Shown in pieces: positions 9,621-18,333 of a DNA stretch of 64,000 nt. The notes below the pieces were generated by a model. That model was not told the DNA's origin, ran no database searches, and saw nothing but the letters and a program-made list of their open reading frames with translations. Origin of the DNA: Candidatus Aquidulcis sp. (GTDB lineage: Bacteria > Chloroflexota > Anaerolineae > UBA4142); NCBI GenBank assembly GCA_020723345.1, contig DYJA01000005.1:62001-126000 (forward strand), read 5' to 3'. Each line of letters begins with the position of its first letter. The first letter of the stretch is position 1. The position numbers and the translations under genes were made by a program.

Positions 9621-10514
9621 ATGGAATGCATCGGATTCATCGGCTTGGGGATCATGGGCAAGCCCATGTCGCAACATTTGATCAAGGCGGGGTACGCGCT
9701 GACGGTTTTGGATCGCACGCCGGAGGTTCAGCAAGAAATCGTCGCGGCAGGCGCGCACGCCGGCACATCGCCTAAGCAAGTCGCGGAGCAAAGCGATGTC
9801 GTCGTCACGATGCTGCCCGATTCGCCGGATGTCTCAGAAGTTGTTTTGGGCAAGAACGGCGTGCTGGAAGGGTTGCGCCCCGGCAGTTTGTTCATCGACA
9901 TGAGCACGATCTTGCCATCGGTCGCGCGGCGCGTGACGGACGCCGTGCGCCAGAAAGGCGCGGATGGTTTGGACGCGCCGGTATCGGGTGGGCAGGTCGG
10001 CGCGCAGAATGCGACGCTTTCGATCATGGTCGGCGGTTCAGCTGCCGCGTTCGCGCGCGCCAAGCCGATCTTTGAAAAGATGGGCAAGAACATCGTCCAC
10101 GTCGGCGAAGCCGGCGCGGGACAGGTGACGAAAGCGGCGAACCAGGTCGTCGTCGCGGTCACGATTGCCGCGGTGAGCGAAGCGTTGTTGCTCGCGGCAA
10201 AAGCCGGAGTGGATCCCGCCAAAGTGCGCGAGGCGTTGCTTGGCGGATTCGCGCAGAGCCGGATTCTTGATCTGCATGGCAATCGCATGTTGCAGCGCAA
10301 TTTTCAACCTGGGTTCAAAATGAAATTGCATCGCAAAGATATGTCCATCGTGTTGCACACTGCGCGCGAGTTGGGCTTGGCGCTGCCGACGAGCGCGGGC
10401 GTCGCCGAGTTGATGAACGCGGCAATGGGAAATGGCGGCGCGGAGTTGGATCATTCCGCGCTGGTGATGATGTTGGAGAAACTGGGGAATTTTGAGATAC
10501 CGAAAGCGGGCTAA
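9621..10514 (+). CDS. garR: 2-hydroxy-3-oxopropionate (tartronate semialdehyde) reductase
   Basis: A 297-residue beta-hydroxyacid dehydrogenase. The Rossmann motif is GFIGLGIMGKPM near the N-terminus; the substrate-binding signature DAPVSGGQVGAQNATLSIMVGG and the catalytic-lysine segment GQVTKAANQVVVAV are clear. These enzymes reduce tartronate semialdehyde to glycerate with NAD(P)H. The ATG at 9621 follows AAAGGAGAATACC. It sits between hyi and an HpcH/HpaI aldolase that could supply tartronate semialdehyde, so the three genes form a coherent route from sugar acids to glycerate. Related 3-hydroxyisobutyrate dehydrogenases have the same fold, but the context favours this assignment. Confidence 0.92.
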   Translation: MECIGFIGLGIMGKPMSQHLIKAGYALTVLDRTPEVQQEIVAAGAHAGTSPKQVAEQSDVVVTMLPDSPDVSEVVLGKNGVLEGLRPGSLFIDMSTILPSVARRVTDAVRQKGADGLDAPVSGGQVGAQNATLSIMVGGSAAAFARAKPIFEKMGKNIVHVGEAGAGQVTKAANQVVVAVTIAAVSEALLLAAKAGVDPAKVREALLGGFAQSRILDLHGNRMLQRNFQPGFKMKLHRKDMSIVLHTARELGLALPTSAGVAELMNAAMGNGGAELDHSALVMMLEKLGNFEIPKAG

Positions 10515-10639
10515 TTCCAGCAGCGTGACAAAGATCGAATCAATCCACGAAGAGCACGAAGGGACACGAAAAGAAAACCTTCGTGAACCTTCGTGTCCTT
10601 CGTGGGCAAAAGAACTTGCGGGCAGTGTAACTGCTGGAA
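10515..10639. repeat. Period-9 inverted tandem repeat nested in an outer inverted repeat
   Basis: The core 10545-10605 has CACGAAGAG-type units facing CCTTCGTGA-type units. It lies inside a second perfect pair, TTCCAGCAG (10515-10523) and CTGCTGGAA (10631-10639), so the whole garR-aldolase spacer can fold as one structure. Confidence 0.75.
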
Positions 10640-10661
10640 AGTAATTCAAAAAAGGGATTCA

Positions 10662-11432
10662 ATGAAAACCAATCTCGCCAAACAAAAAATGTTGCGCGGT
10701 GAACCGGCGCTCGGCTATTCCGCGAAACTCGGTTCGCCGGTCGCCGCCGAGTTTCTGAGCCACTGCGGCGTTGACTTTGTGATGATCGACGGTCAGCACG
10801 GCTCGTGGGGCGCGGATTCGCTGATCCAAGGTTTGCAAGCGGTCTGCGCCGGACCGGCGATGCCGTTCGCGCGCGTCGCGTACAACAGTTTCACTCTGAT
10901 CGGACAAATGCTCGACGCGGGCGCGCTCGGCATTATTATTCCGATGGTGGACACCGTCGAGCAAGCGCAAGCCGTCGCGAAAGCGTGCCGCTATCCGCCG
11001 GTCGCGGAGCGTTCGTTCGGCTTTGGACGCGCGCTCGCGTACGGCAACGATTATACGGATCAGATCAACGACGAACTTTTCGTCGCGGTGCAGATCGAAA
11101 GCGCGCTCGCGGTGGAAAATGCCGAAGCGATCATGGCGGTGCCGGGCATCGACGGCTGCATGATCGGTCCGCAAGATTTGGCGTTGTCGCTCGGCTTCCA
11201 CCCGCGCGAAATTCCGAAACGCGACGAACACGCGCGCGCGTTGGAGCGCGTCGTGCAGGCGTGTCGTAACACCGGCAAGATTCCCGGCATCGATACCGGC
11301 GCGCCGGACTTGGCGGCGCAGCGCGTCCAACAAGGATTTCGTTATATCCCGATGGGCAGCGATGTGAGGTTCTTGAATGGCGCGGCAGTCGCCGGGTTGA
11401 ATCAGGTGAGGCAAGCCATCGCGCCAGGGTAA
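10662..11432 (+). CDS. HpcH/HpaI-family aldolase (2-keto-3-deoxy-sugar-acid type)
   Basis: A 256-residue TIM-barrel class II aldolase. Key motifs are VDFVMIDGQHGSWG (near residues 35-48), a metal and pyruvate site in AVQIESALAVENAEAI, and GCMIGPQDLALSLG. The family cleaves 2-keto-3-deoxy or 5-keto-4-deoxy sugar acids to pyruvate plus an aldehyde such as tartronate semialdehyde. With garR and hyi next door, a GarL-like role in glucarate, galactarate or uronate breakdown is the best guess; 4-hydroxy-2-oxoacid aldolases are an alternative. The start ATG at 10662 has AAAGGGATTC before it. Length agrees with the family (about 250-260). Confidence 0.9.
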   Translation: MKTNLAKQKMLRGEPALGYSAKLGSPVAAEFLSHCGVDFVMIDGQHGSWGADSLIQGLQAVCAGPAMPFARVAYNSFTLIGQMLDAGALGIIIPMVDTVEQAQAVAKACRYPPVAERSFGFGRALAYGNDYTDQINDELFVAVQIESALAVENAEAIMAVPGIDGCMIGPQDLALSLGFHPREIPKRDEHARALERVVQACRNTGKIPGIDTGAPDLAAQRVQQGFRYIPMGSDVRFLNGAAVAGLNQVRQAIAPG

Positions 11433-11470
11433 CTGCTTGGCGTTGGCAGAGTGACAGAAAAGGAGAGGCA

Positions 11471-12856
11471 ATGTCGAAAGCACTAAAGATCAGCGTGATC
11501 GGAGCGGGCAGCGCAACGTTTTCGCTCGGCTTGGTCAAAGACTTGTGCCTGACGAAAGGATTGGCGGGCAGTCACATATCCTTCATGGATATTGACGAAG
11601 AACGCTTGAACATGATCTACAAACTTGGCACGCGGTACGCGCAGCAGATCGGTGCCGCGCTGACGTTCGACAAGACGACCGACCGGCAAGCGTCGCTGCA
11701 AGGCGCGGATTTCGTCATCAACACCGCGTACGTCCTGGGTCACGTCGTCGAAGCCAAGATGCGCGATCGCGCCGCAGAAAAGTACGGCTATTACCACGTC
11801 GCCAATCACTTTGGGCGCTATCATCAATTTCGTTTGATGTTGGACGTGGCGCAAGACATGGAAAAAATTTGTCCCAATGCGTGGCTGATTCAATCCGGCA
11901 ATCCGGTCTTCGACGGTTGTACGTTGATGACGCGCGAAACCGGGATCAAAGTTTGCGGGTTGTGTCACGGGCATTATCATTATCGCGAGATCGCGCAAAC
12001 CATCGGCATCGATCCCGACCGCGTGACCTGGCAAGCGCCGGGACTCAATCACAATATCTGGCTGACGCATTTCATCTACGAAGACAAAAACGCCTATCCG
12101 TTGATCGACGAATGGATCGCGACGAAAGGCGAAGAATATTGGCGGACGCATCTCGCCGCACGCACGCACGACGCGCAAATGTCGCGCGGCGCGGCGCACC
12201 AGTATCACCTGTACGGCTTGTTCCCGATTGGCGATACGGTGCGCCATTGCGGTTGGTGGTACCACACCGACATTAAAACGAAAAAACACTGGTTCGGCGA
12301 GCCGTACGGCGGACCCGACACGCACATCGCGCGACCGGTACACGTGGCGAAGTTGGAGAAACGCATCGCGGAAATGACCGCGTGGGCGAATGATCCCAAA
12401 ACCGATCTGGTGAAAGCGGTCGGTACCGAAAAGACGCGCGAGCAGATCGTTCCGATCATGGACGGCTTGACGAACAACAACGAAGGGTACTTTCAAGTCA
12501 ACGTGCCGAATCACGGCGCACTGGAAGGCATCGGCGACGATGTCGTGGTCGAAGTGCCAGCCCTCGTCAATCAAAAAGGGATTCAGCCCGTCCACGTCGG
12601 CGCGCTGCCGCCCAAGATCATGTTCGAATGCATTTTGCCGCGCTGGTTGGAGATGGAACGCGAATTGTTGGCGTTCAAGACCGGCGACAAGTCGGTTCTA
12701 CTGTGGGACGAACTCAACCACGCGCAGACGCGTTCGTACGATCAGGCGTTGGCGATCCTGGAAGAAACGATGAACATGGACGAAGTGAAACAAGTCGAGG
12801 ACTGGGAAAAGATGACGCGCATCAGCGACTATTTCAAGTTTCCGGCGAAGTTGTAG
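11471..12856 (+). CDS. Glycoside hydrolase family 4, alpha-glucuronidase-like
   Basis: A 461-residue NAD- and divalent-metal-dependent glycosidase of family GH4. The dinucleotide motif is SVIGAGSATFSLGLVKDL at the N-terminus; the metal site is formed by the cysteine of GLCHGHYHY (near residue 157) and the histidine of GLNHNIW. GH4 subgroups are told apart by the residues after that cysteine, and the reading CHGH falls in the CHGx class reported for alpha-glucuronidases. This suits an operon of uronate and sugar-acid enzymes, but alpha-galactosidase or alpha-glucosidase activity remains possible. The ribosome site AAGGAGAGGC precedes the ATG at 11471. It is the last gene of the LacI-controlled operon. 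Confidence 0.9.
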   Translation: MSKALKISVIGAGSATFSLGLVKDLCLTKGLAGSHISFMDIDEERLNMIYKLGTRYAQQIGAALTFDKTTDRQASLQGADFVINTAYVLGHVVEAKMRDRAAEKYGYYHVANHFGRYHQFRLMLDVAQDMEKICPNAWLIQSGNPVFDGCTLMTRETGIKVCGLCHGHYHYREIAQTIGIDPDRVTWQAPGLNHNIWLTHFIYEDKNAYPLIDEWIATKGEEYWRTHLAARTHDAQMSRGAAHQYHLYGLFPIGDTVRHCGWWYHTDIKTKKHWFGEPYGGPDTHIARPVHVAKLEKRIAEMTAWANDPKTDLVKAVGTEKTREQIVPIMDGLTNNNEGYFQVNVPNHGALEGIGDDVVVEVPALVNQKGIQPVHVGALPPKIMFECILPRWLEMERELLAFKTGDKSVLLWDELNHAQTRSYDQALAILEETMNMDEVKQVEDWEKMTRISDYFKFPAKL

Positions 12857-12892
12857 GACAATTCTCCGCACAAACGAATTTAGTACGTCGCG

Positions 12893-12927
12893 GGCGCGCG
12901 CTTGTTCAAGCACGCGCCTGTATTTTT
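12893..12927 (+). terminator. Terminator of the hyi-GH4 operon
   Basis: The stem GGCGCGCGCTT / AAGCACGCGCC (one mismatch, loop GTTC) is followed by TGTATTTTT. Its U-tract overlaps the -35 region of the next promoter. Confidence 0.75.
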
Positions 12928-12954
12928 GCGGCGCGACGGCATTCCGGCTATAAT
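12926..12954 (+). promoter_or_regulatory. Promoter of first GT39 gene, leaderless arrangement
   Basis: TTGCGG (12926-12931), a 17-bp spacer and TATAAT (12949-12954). Only 7 bases separate the -10 box from the ATG at 12962, so the transcript would start at or next to the start codon. Confidence 0.65.
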
Positions 12955-12961
12955 CCGAGAC

Positions 12962-14872
12962 ATGAAGGTTCGCTGGAAAAACACCGCGCTCGGTCTGCTG
13001 ATTCTGCTCGCGCTCGCACTCCGGCTGTACCGCCTGGACGCGCAAGACATTTGGGGCGACGAGGGGTTCAGTATTTTCCTCAGTCAACAACCGCTCAATG
13101 TCGTCATTGCGGGCGCGTCCGACACGCATCCGCCGTTTTATCCTCTCTTGCTTTTTTTCTGGCTCCAACTCGGCGGCGCGAGCGCGTTTGCGACGCGCGC
13201 GCTCTCTGCGCTGATCGGCGCGCTTGCCGTTCCGCTCCTTTTCGTTTTCGCGCAGCGACTAGCGCCGCGCGCGCGTGTCGCGTGGTTTGCCGCGATCTTC
13301 GCGGCGATTTCGCCGCTGCTGATTTATTACAGCCAAGAGACGCGGATGTACGAATTGGTCGCGGTGCTGGCGTTGGCGTCTGCGTACTTTGCTGCGCGTT
13401 GCATTTCGACGCGCGATCACGCGCACGCTACGCCGCTGTACTTCATTACCACTTTGCTCGCGTTGTACACGCACTATTCCGCGTTTTTTGTTCTCGCCGC
13501 GCAAAACATTTTCGCGTTCGCGCGTCTGTACAAAAATCGCGCCGCGCTGCTGCGCTGGGGCGCAGTTCAAATCGCGTTGGCGATTGCGTACGTCCCCTGG
13601 CTCGCCGTTCAAACGTCGTTCTTACGCGGCAAGGCAAGCGCGCGCTTTGACGAGTGGGGCTGGTACGGGATCGAAATGATCTTCGGCAAAACGTTTCTCG
13701 CGTTCGGCGTGGGCTTGACCATCGACACGCCGCTCGCGCAAATCGCGGCAGGCGTGTTTCTGCTCGTCGCCGCGCTCGGCGCGATTGCAGTGACGCGTCC
13801 TGAGCGGAGCGAAGCGGAGTCGAAGGACGCGTGGCTCGCGCCGCTGTACTTTTTCACGCCGGTCGTCATCGCGTACGTCGTCAATCCGATCATGCCATTT
13901 TTCTTCGAACGCTACGTGCTGGTCGCGCTGCCGGGGTTCATCGTGTTGGTCGCGTTTGGTCTGGACGATCTGCTGCGGCGCAACCGGCGTTTTGCGATCG
14001 GCATCATCGGCATTTTGATTTTGTTCAACGCGTTCGCGCTTGAGGAGCATTATTTCAACGACGCGTACGCCAAGGGCAAGTACGGCAAAATGATGGCGTA
14101 CATTTCTGCGAACGCGCAACCCGGTGACGCGCTCGTTCTCAACAATCCGCTGCAAAAGCCGCTTTATCAGTACTACGCGCCGCGCAATCTGCCCGCGTTC
14201 TTCTTGCCCGACGGCGGCGCGTCGCTGGAAGACCCACCGATGCGCGCCCAAGTCGAAAGTGTCGCGCGGCAACACGCGCGCGTGTGGCTCGTCATGTTCG
14301 GCAATCCGGCGGAGTACGATCCGACCGGCTATTTGGAACGTTGGCTCGGCGCGCACGCGTTCAAGACGTACACGCGCGGTTTTGTGGACGCGGCGTTGAG
14401 TCTGTACGTGATGCCGAGCGCGCAGCCCGCCATCCGCCGCGATGTGCGCGCGACGCTCGGCGAGAGCATCCGGCTGATCGGCTATGCGCTCGACCGCGCG
14501 GAAATTGCGCCGGGGCAAGCGTTGCTACTGACGCTGCGTTGGCAAACCGCCGCGCCGATCAAGACGCCGTACAAAGTCTTCGCGCACGTCATCGGCGCGC
14601 CGAATCCCGCGACGCAATCACCGGTGTGGGCGCAGATGGACGGCGAACCAGCGGGCGGCTCGCGCGCGACGACGACGTGGCGCGTCGGCGAAACGATTGA
14701 TGATCGGTACGGCTTGCTCATCCCACCCGGCATCCCGCCTGGCGATTACCTGATCGAAATCGGAATGTACGATCCGGCGACGCTCGCGCGCGTCCCGGCG
14801 TTCGACGAAAACGGCAAGCGACTCGAAGATGATCGCGTGATCCTGGGTATGGTGCGCGTGGTAGTGCGATGA
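12962..14872 (+). CDS. GT39/ArnT-like integral membrane glycosyltransferase with C-terminal beta domain
   Basis: A 636-residue protein with about 11 membrane helices and the acidic loop typical of polyprenyl-phosphate-sugar transferases (IWGDEGFSIF, D33-E34) followed by DTHPPFY. Such GT-C enzymes move a sugar from a polyprenyl phosphate carrier to proteins, lipids or glycans on the outer face. The last about 140 residues form a soluble beta-rich domain with VFAHVIGAPNPATQSPVWAQ, shared with the gene at 18334. The ATG at 12962 lies 7 bases from a TATAAT box, so the message is probably leaderless and the longer track ORF is wrong. A period-5 repeat (RPERSEAESKDA) is inserted in frame between helices. 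It heads a seven-gene block reaching the HIT gene. Confidence 0.88.
   Translation: MKVRWKNTALGLLILLALALRLYRLDAQDIWGDEGFSIFLSQQPLNVVIAGASDTHPPFYPLLLFFWLQLGGASAFATRALSALIGALAVPLLFVFAQRLAPRARVAWFAAIFAAISPLLIYYSQETRMYELVAVLALASAYFAARCISTRDHAHATPLYFITTLLALYTHYSAFFVLAAQNIFAFARLYKNRAALLRWGAVQIALAIAYVPWLAVQTSFLRGKASARFDEWGWYGIEMIFGKTFLAFGVGLTIDTPLAQIAAGVFLLVAALGAIAVTRPERSEAESKDAWLAPLYFFTPVVIAYVVNPIMPFFFERYVLVALPGFIVLVAFGLDDLLRRNRRFAIGIIGILILFNAFALEEHYFNDAYAKGKYGKMMAYISANAQPGDALVLNNPLQKPLYQYYAPRNLPAFFLPDGGASLEDPPMRAQVESVARQHARVWLVMFGNPAEYDPTGYLERWLGAHAFKTYTRGFVDAALSLYVMPSAQPAIRRDVRATLGESIRLIGYALDRAEIAPGQALLLTLRWQTAAPIKTPYKVFAHVIGAPNPATQSPVWAQMDGEPAGGSRATTTWRVGETIDDRYGLLIPPGIPPGDYLIEIGMYDPATLARVPAFDENGKRLEDDRVILGMVRVVVR
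13795..13830 (+). repeat. Period-5 palindromic repeat in frame in GT39 gene
   Basis: GAGCG-GAGCG-AAGCG-GAGTC-GAAGG units bounded by GCGTCC and GGACGC. It encodes TRPERSEAESKDA in a loop between membrane helices. Confidence 0.8.
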
Positions 14873-14873
14873 G

Positions 14874-16667
14874 ATGAATCATCCTTCCATCAGCCATCTT
14901 CTCAAAAATCAAACGGTCGTTTGGCGCGTCACTCTCCTCGCCATCGGAATCGGCTTGACGGGGTACGTTTTGTTCAGGTTGCCCCAAATGCCGCTCAACG
15001 CAAATTACGCCGACCTATTCGCACTATGGTTGTTGGCAATTGGGGCGTATTTGGTCGCGGTCATGCCATCGGCGCGTCGAACGCATAGCAATTCTGCCGG
15101 GTGGCAGTCATCTTGGCGCGTGCGTGGATTGGTGATCGGATTGACGATGATCGCTTTTGTCTTGCGCGTTTGGGATCTTGGGACTGTGCCTTTTGCGCTT
15201 GCCGGAGATGAGGCATCGTTTGGATTGGAGGCGCGGCGCGTCATCGCAGGAACCCTCGGCTCGCCATTTGCCACCGGGTTTATGTCGCAGCCGACGTTGG
15301 GTTTTTTCTATAGTAGTCTGGGCGTACGCCTCTTCGGAGCAACCCAAGTTGGCGTGCGGGCGCCGTGGGCTTTGATCGGCATCCTCACGCTACCGGTTGT
15401 CTTTTGGACGGTGACGCGTCTGAAAGGCGTGTTCTTCGGTTTGTGTACCGCCGCCTTGCTCGCCGTTTATCATTTTCACATTCACTATTCGCGCGTCGGA
15501 CTAAACAATATCGCCGATCCACTTTTGGTCAGTCTGGCAGTATTCCTTTTTTACCGCGCGAAGGCGCGCCGCGACTCGCTCGATTGGGCTTTGCTGGGAG
15601 TGGTGTGTGGAATATCGTTGTACGGGTACCAAGGCGCGCGCTTGACGCCGGTTTTGATCGTGACATTGCTTCTTTACTACTTGGCGCACGACCGGGCGCG
15701 TTTCTGGCGCGACTATCGAAGGGGACTCGCCAGCGCGCTCGGGGCATTTTTGATCGTCGGCGCGCCGATTATGCAGTTCGCCTTCTTTTTCGCCGACGAA
15801 TACAACGCGCGTATCAATCAAATGGGGATCATCCAAAGCGGCTGGCTGGTCGAACAAGCGCGCCGATTCAACACTTCGATTTGGCACGTGCTGTTCGATC
15901 AGTTTCGCCGCGCCGCTCTGGCGTTCAATTTGTACTCCGACCAAACCGTCTGGTACGGTTTGCCGCAGCCGCTGCTCGATCCAATCTTCGGCGCGCTCTT
16001 TCTGCTGGGTTTGGGCTACGGGACAGTGAGCGCGCTCAAACCTCATGCGGATCGCCGGTTATTTCCGATGGTTGCGTGGTGGTGGAGCGCGATGATCCTC
16101 GGCGGCGTCTTGACCGAGAATGCGCCGTCGAGTATGCGCATGGTGACGCTGACGGTTCCCGTTTGTTTCTTCATCACACTGGCGATCTTCCAAATTTTGA
16201 AATTGGCAAAACACGCAATCGCCGATTTCCCAACCATCAAATTACTAATCGGCGCGCTGATTCTCTTTGGCGCGATCAACGTGAAAATCTATTGGTTCGA
16301 TTACACGCCGCTGCGTATCTACGGCAGCACGCGCGCCGAAGCCGCCACGATGCTGGCGCCCGCGTTGAATGAGTTCAAGTCGGATCACGATTTCTATTTC
16401 GTGGGCGCGCCGTTTATGTACTGGGGTTTTGCTACACTGCCCTTTCTCGTCCCGGACGCGCAAGCCATCGACATTCTTGATCCGATCACACCGTCTCTGC
16501 TCGCCGAGGTGAGTCGTTCTGATCGTGGAAGTGTGTTCATCGTTATACCGGAACGCAGTTACGAGTTGGGCTTGCTCAAGCAAGGTTTGCCGCGAGGTGA
16601 AACCCGCGAATTTCACACATCAACCGATGGTCACGTGATCGCGACTCTCTACATTGTGTCGCCATAA
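14874..16667 (+). CDS. GT39/PMT-like membrane glycosyltransferase
   Basis: A 597-residue multi-pass protein. Two N-terminal helices precede a short hydrophilic linker, then the GT-C core with the acidic loop FALAGDEASFGLEARR and the HIHYSRVGLNNIADP region, which is shared with the gene at 16676 (HIHWSRLGLNNIWDT). This marks both as close paralogues. No C-terminal beta domain of the VFAH type is seen; the tail is a compact alpha/beta segment of about 110 residues. The donor and acceptor are unknown; cell-surface glycan or S-layer glycosylation is the likely setting. It starts 1 base after the preceding stop codon (14872/14874), so it is almost certainly co-translated. Confidence 0.87.
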   Translation: MNHPSISHLLKNQTVVWRVTLLAIGIGLTGYVLFRLPQMPLNANYADLFALWLLAIGAYLVAVMPSARRTHSNSAGWQSSWRVRGLVIGLTMIAFVLRVWDLGTVPFALAGDEASFGLEARRVIAGTLGSPFATGFMSQPTLGFFYSSLGVRLFGATQVGVRAPWALIGILTLPVVFWTVTRLKGVFFGLCTAALLAVYHFHIHYSRVGLNNIADPLLVSLAVFLFYRAKARRDSLDWALLGVVCGISLYGYQGARLTPVLIVTLLLYYLAHDRARFWRDYRRGLASALGAFLIVGAPIMQFAFFFADEYNARINQMGIIQSGWLVEQARRFNTSIWHVLFDQFRRAALAFNLYSDQTVWYGLPQPLLDPIFGALFLLGLGYGTVSALKPHADRRLFPMVAWWWSAMILGGVLTENAPSSMRMVTLTVPVCFFITLAIFQILKLAKHAIADFPTIKLLIGALILFGAINVKIYWFDYTPLRIYGSTRAEAATMLAPALNEFKSDHDFYFVGAPFMYWGFATLPFLVPDAQAIDILDPITPSLLAEVSRSDRGSVFIVIPERSYELGLLKQGLPRGETREFHTSTDGHVIATLYIVSP

Positions 16668-16675
16668 CCAAAGTT

Positions 16676-18325
16676 ATGAACACAGAATCATCCCGCCCGC
16701 GCCGTGCGCGCATCAAAAATCGAACCGCATTCGAAATGCTGATCCTCCTGCTGGGATACCTCTGCATCGGGGGTGGATTGATGTGGTGGGCTTTTCTCAC
16801 TCACGGGGAACCGCCCTTAGTTGCACTGGCGGCGTTCGTCGTCGCCATTGTGATGCTTTTTGATGATCACAGAGACGAACGCGCCGGCGCAAGCGGCGCG
16901 ACTCGCACCATCCGGACGCGCGCGCGCGAACTCTGGCGGAATTATGTGACCGACGAAACCCAGGCGATGCGCGTCGTAATTGCGATGGCTTGCATCTTGA
17001 CCACGAGTTTGATCGGTTACGTGTACGCACGCGAAATCGTCGTTCGTGGCTGGCAACTGGGCGCGTGGTTCATCTGCGTGGTGACGATCATCATCGCGCT
17101 CATGCCGCCGGCGCGACCGTCGTTCCGGATCACGAAAGTGGAGATCGGCGCGCTGGGTCTGATGCTCGCGGCGCTGTTGTTGCGCGTTACCTTTTTGGAA
17201 CAAGTGCCGGGGGGTCTGCACGTCGACGAGATGGGCGCGGCAGATTTCGCGTTGCGACAGGTGTTTCCCAGTTCCGAGTTGACGGCGAATCCATTTCGCA
17301 CTGGTCCTGCTTCGCAACCCACACTTTTCTTCTACCTGCAGAGACTTGCGCTGGCGCTCGTTGGCAACTCGATCACCGGTGCCCGAATTACCAGCGCGCT
17401 GGCTGGCGCGTTGGCGATTTTGGCAACCTATGGCACAGTCGCAATCCTGCAAGATCGGCGGACGGCTTTGCTCGCCGCGGCGATCATGACAACCTACCAT
17501 TATCATATCCATTGGTCGCGCTTGGGCTTGAACAACATCTGGGATACCCTGTGGATCCCGCTGATGCTGCTCGCTTTTGCCTGGGGCTGGAAAAATCGTT
17601 GGAGCGGCGGCGCGGTTTTGGCAGGACTGGCGCTCGGATTATCGCAGTACTTTTATCACGGAAGCAAAGTCGGGGGCTTTCTGCTCGCCTTCCTGATTTG
17701 GTGGTTGTGGCGACAAGAACGCGATACCGATCGCCTTGTCGTTCAGGTTGGCAAACTCATGCTGACCGCCGTCTGCGTCGCCAGTCCGATCGTCATTTTC
17801 GCGCTCTTGGATCCCGTACCATACTTTGAGCGCGCGAGCGTCGTCTTCGCGTGGTCGCCGACGAATATCGAAATCGAAACGCGCGGCACATTCGATCTGG
17901 TCGGCTATGCGTGGCGCCAAGTGTGGAATTCGGTTGGCGCGTTTGTCGCGGTGCCCGACGTGACCGGATTTTACGGACCGGGTGTACCTTTCGTCATTGG
18001 GGTGGCGGCGATACTTTTCGTCACCGGCTTGCTGTGGGCGATCTTCAAACAGCATTGGGTACCCGCGCTATGGATTCTCCTAACCGTCGTGCTGGGTGGT
18101 ATTTTGGTGACCGGCGCGCCATCTTCTTCGCACTATGTTGCCTCGATCCCAGCAATCTGCTGGCTGATTGCGATACCGCTGAGCTGGCTCGCTGAGCGCG
18201 GTCACTCGCGCTTGGCGTTAGCGTTGTTGCTCGTTGTCATCGCGACTGACTTGGTGTTTTACTTTGGGTTCTATGTGCCCAGTCACCCGCGTGACCTGAT
18301 TATTCCTTTTCCCACCGGATTCTGA
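16676..18325 (+). CDS. GT39/PMT-like membrane glycosyltransferase
   Basis: A 549-residue multi-pass protein, paralogue of the preceding gene. It has an N-terminal hydrophobic pair, a basic cytoplasmic loop (TRTIRTRARELWRNY), then the GT-C core with GLHVDEMGAADFALRQVFP carrying the acidic loop residue pair and FFYLQRLAL. The HWSRLGLNNIWDTLW segment matches its neighbour. It ends soon after the last helix, so it lacks the C-terminal beta domain. Function follows family knowledge only: transfer of a sugar from a polyprenyl-phosphate donor at the membrane. No Shine-Dalgarno site is evident before the ATG at 16676, 8 bases after the previous stop. Confidence 0.86.
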   Translation: MNTESSRPRRARIKNRTAFEMLILLLGYLCIGGGLMWWAFLTHGEPPLVALAAFVVAIVMLFDDHRDERAGASGATRTIRTRARELWRNYVTDETQAMRVVIAMACILTTSLIGYVYAREIVVRGWQLGAWFICVVTIIIALMPPARPSFRITKVEIGALGLMLAALLLRVTFLEQVPGGLHVDEMGAADFALRQVFPSSELTANPFRTGPASQPTLFFYLQRLALALVGNSITGARITSALAGALAILATYGTVAILQDRRTALLAAAIMTTYHYHIHWSRLGLNNIWDTLWIPLMLLAFAWGWKNRWSGGAVLAGLALGLSQYFYHGSKVGGFLLAFLIWWLWRQERDTDRLVVQVGKLMLTAVCVASPIVIFALLDPVPYFERASVVFAWSPTNIEIETRGTFDLVGYAWRQVWNSVGAFVAVPDVTGFYGPGVPFVIGVAAILFVTGLLWAIFKQHWVPALWILLTVVLGGILVTGAPSSSHYVASIPAICWLIAIPLSWLAERGHSRLALALLLVVIATDLVFYFGFYVPSHPRDLIIPFPTGF

Positions 18326-18333
18326 GATTCGTG

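Noticed and set aside
12628-13650. Long plus-strand ORF of 340 codons
   Set aside because: A shadow of the GH4 and GT39 genes in another frame; Arg/Ala-rich translation without domains. The same holds for many long ORFs such as 1089-2069, 2073-3092, 35934-36875, 50292-51323 and 55537-57450.
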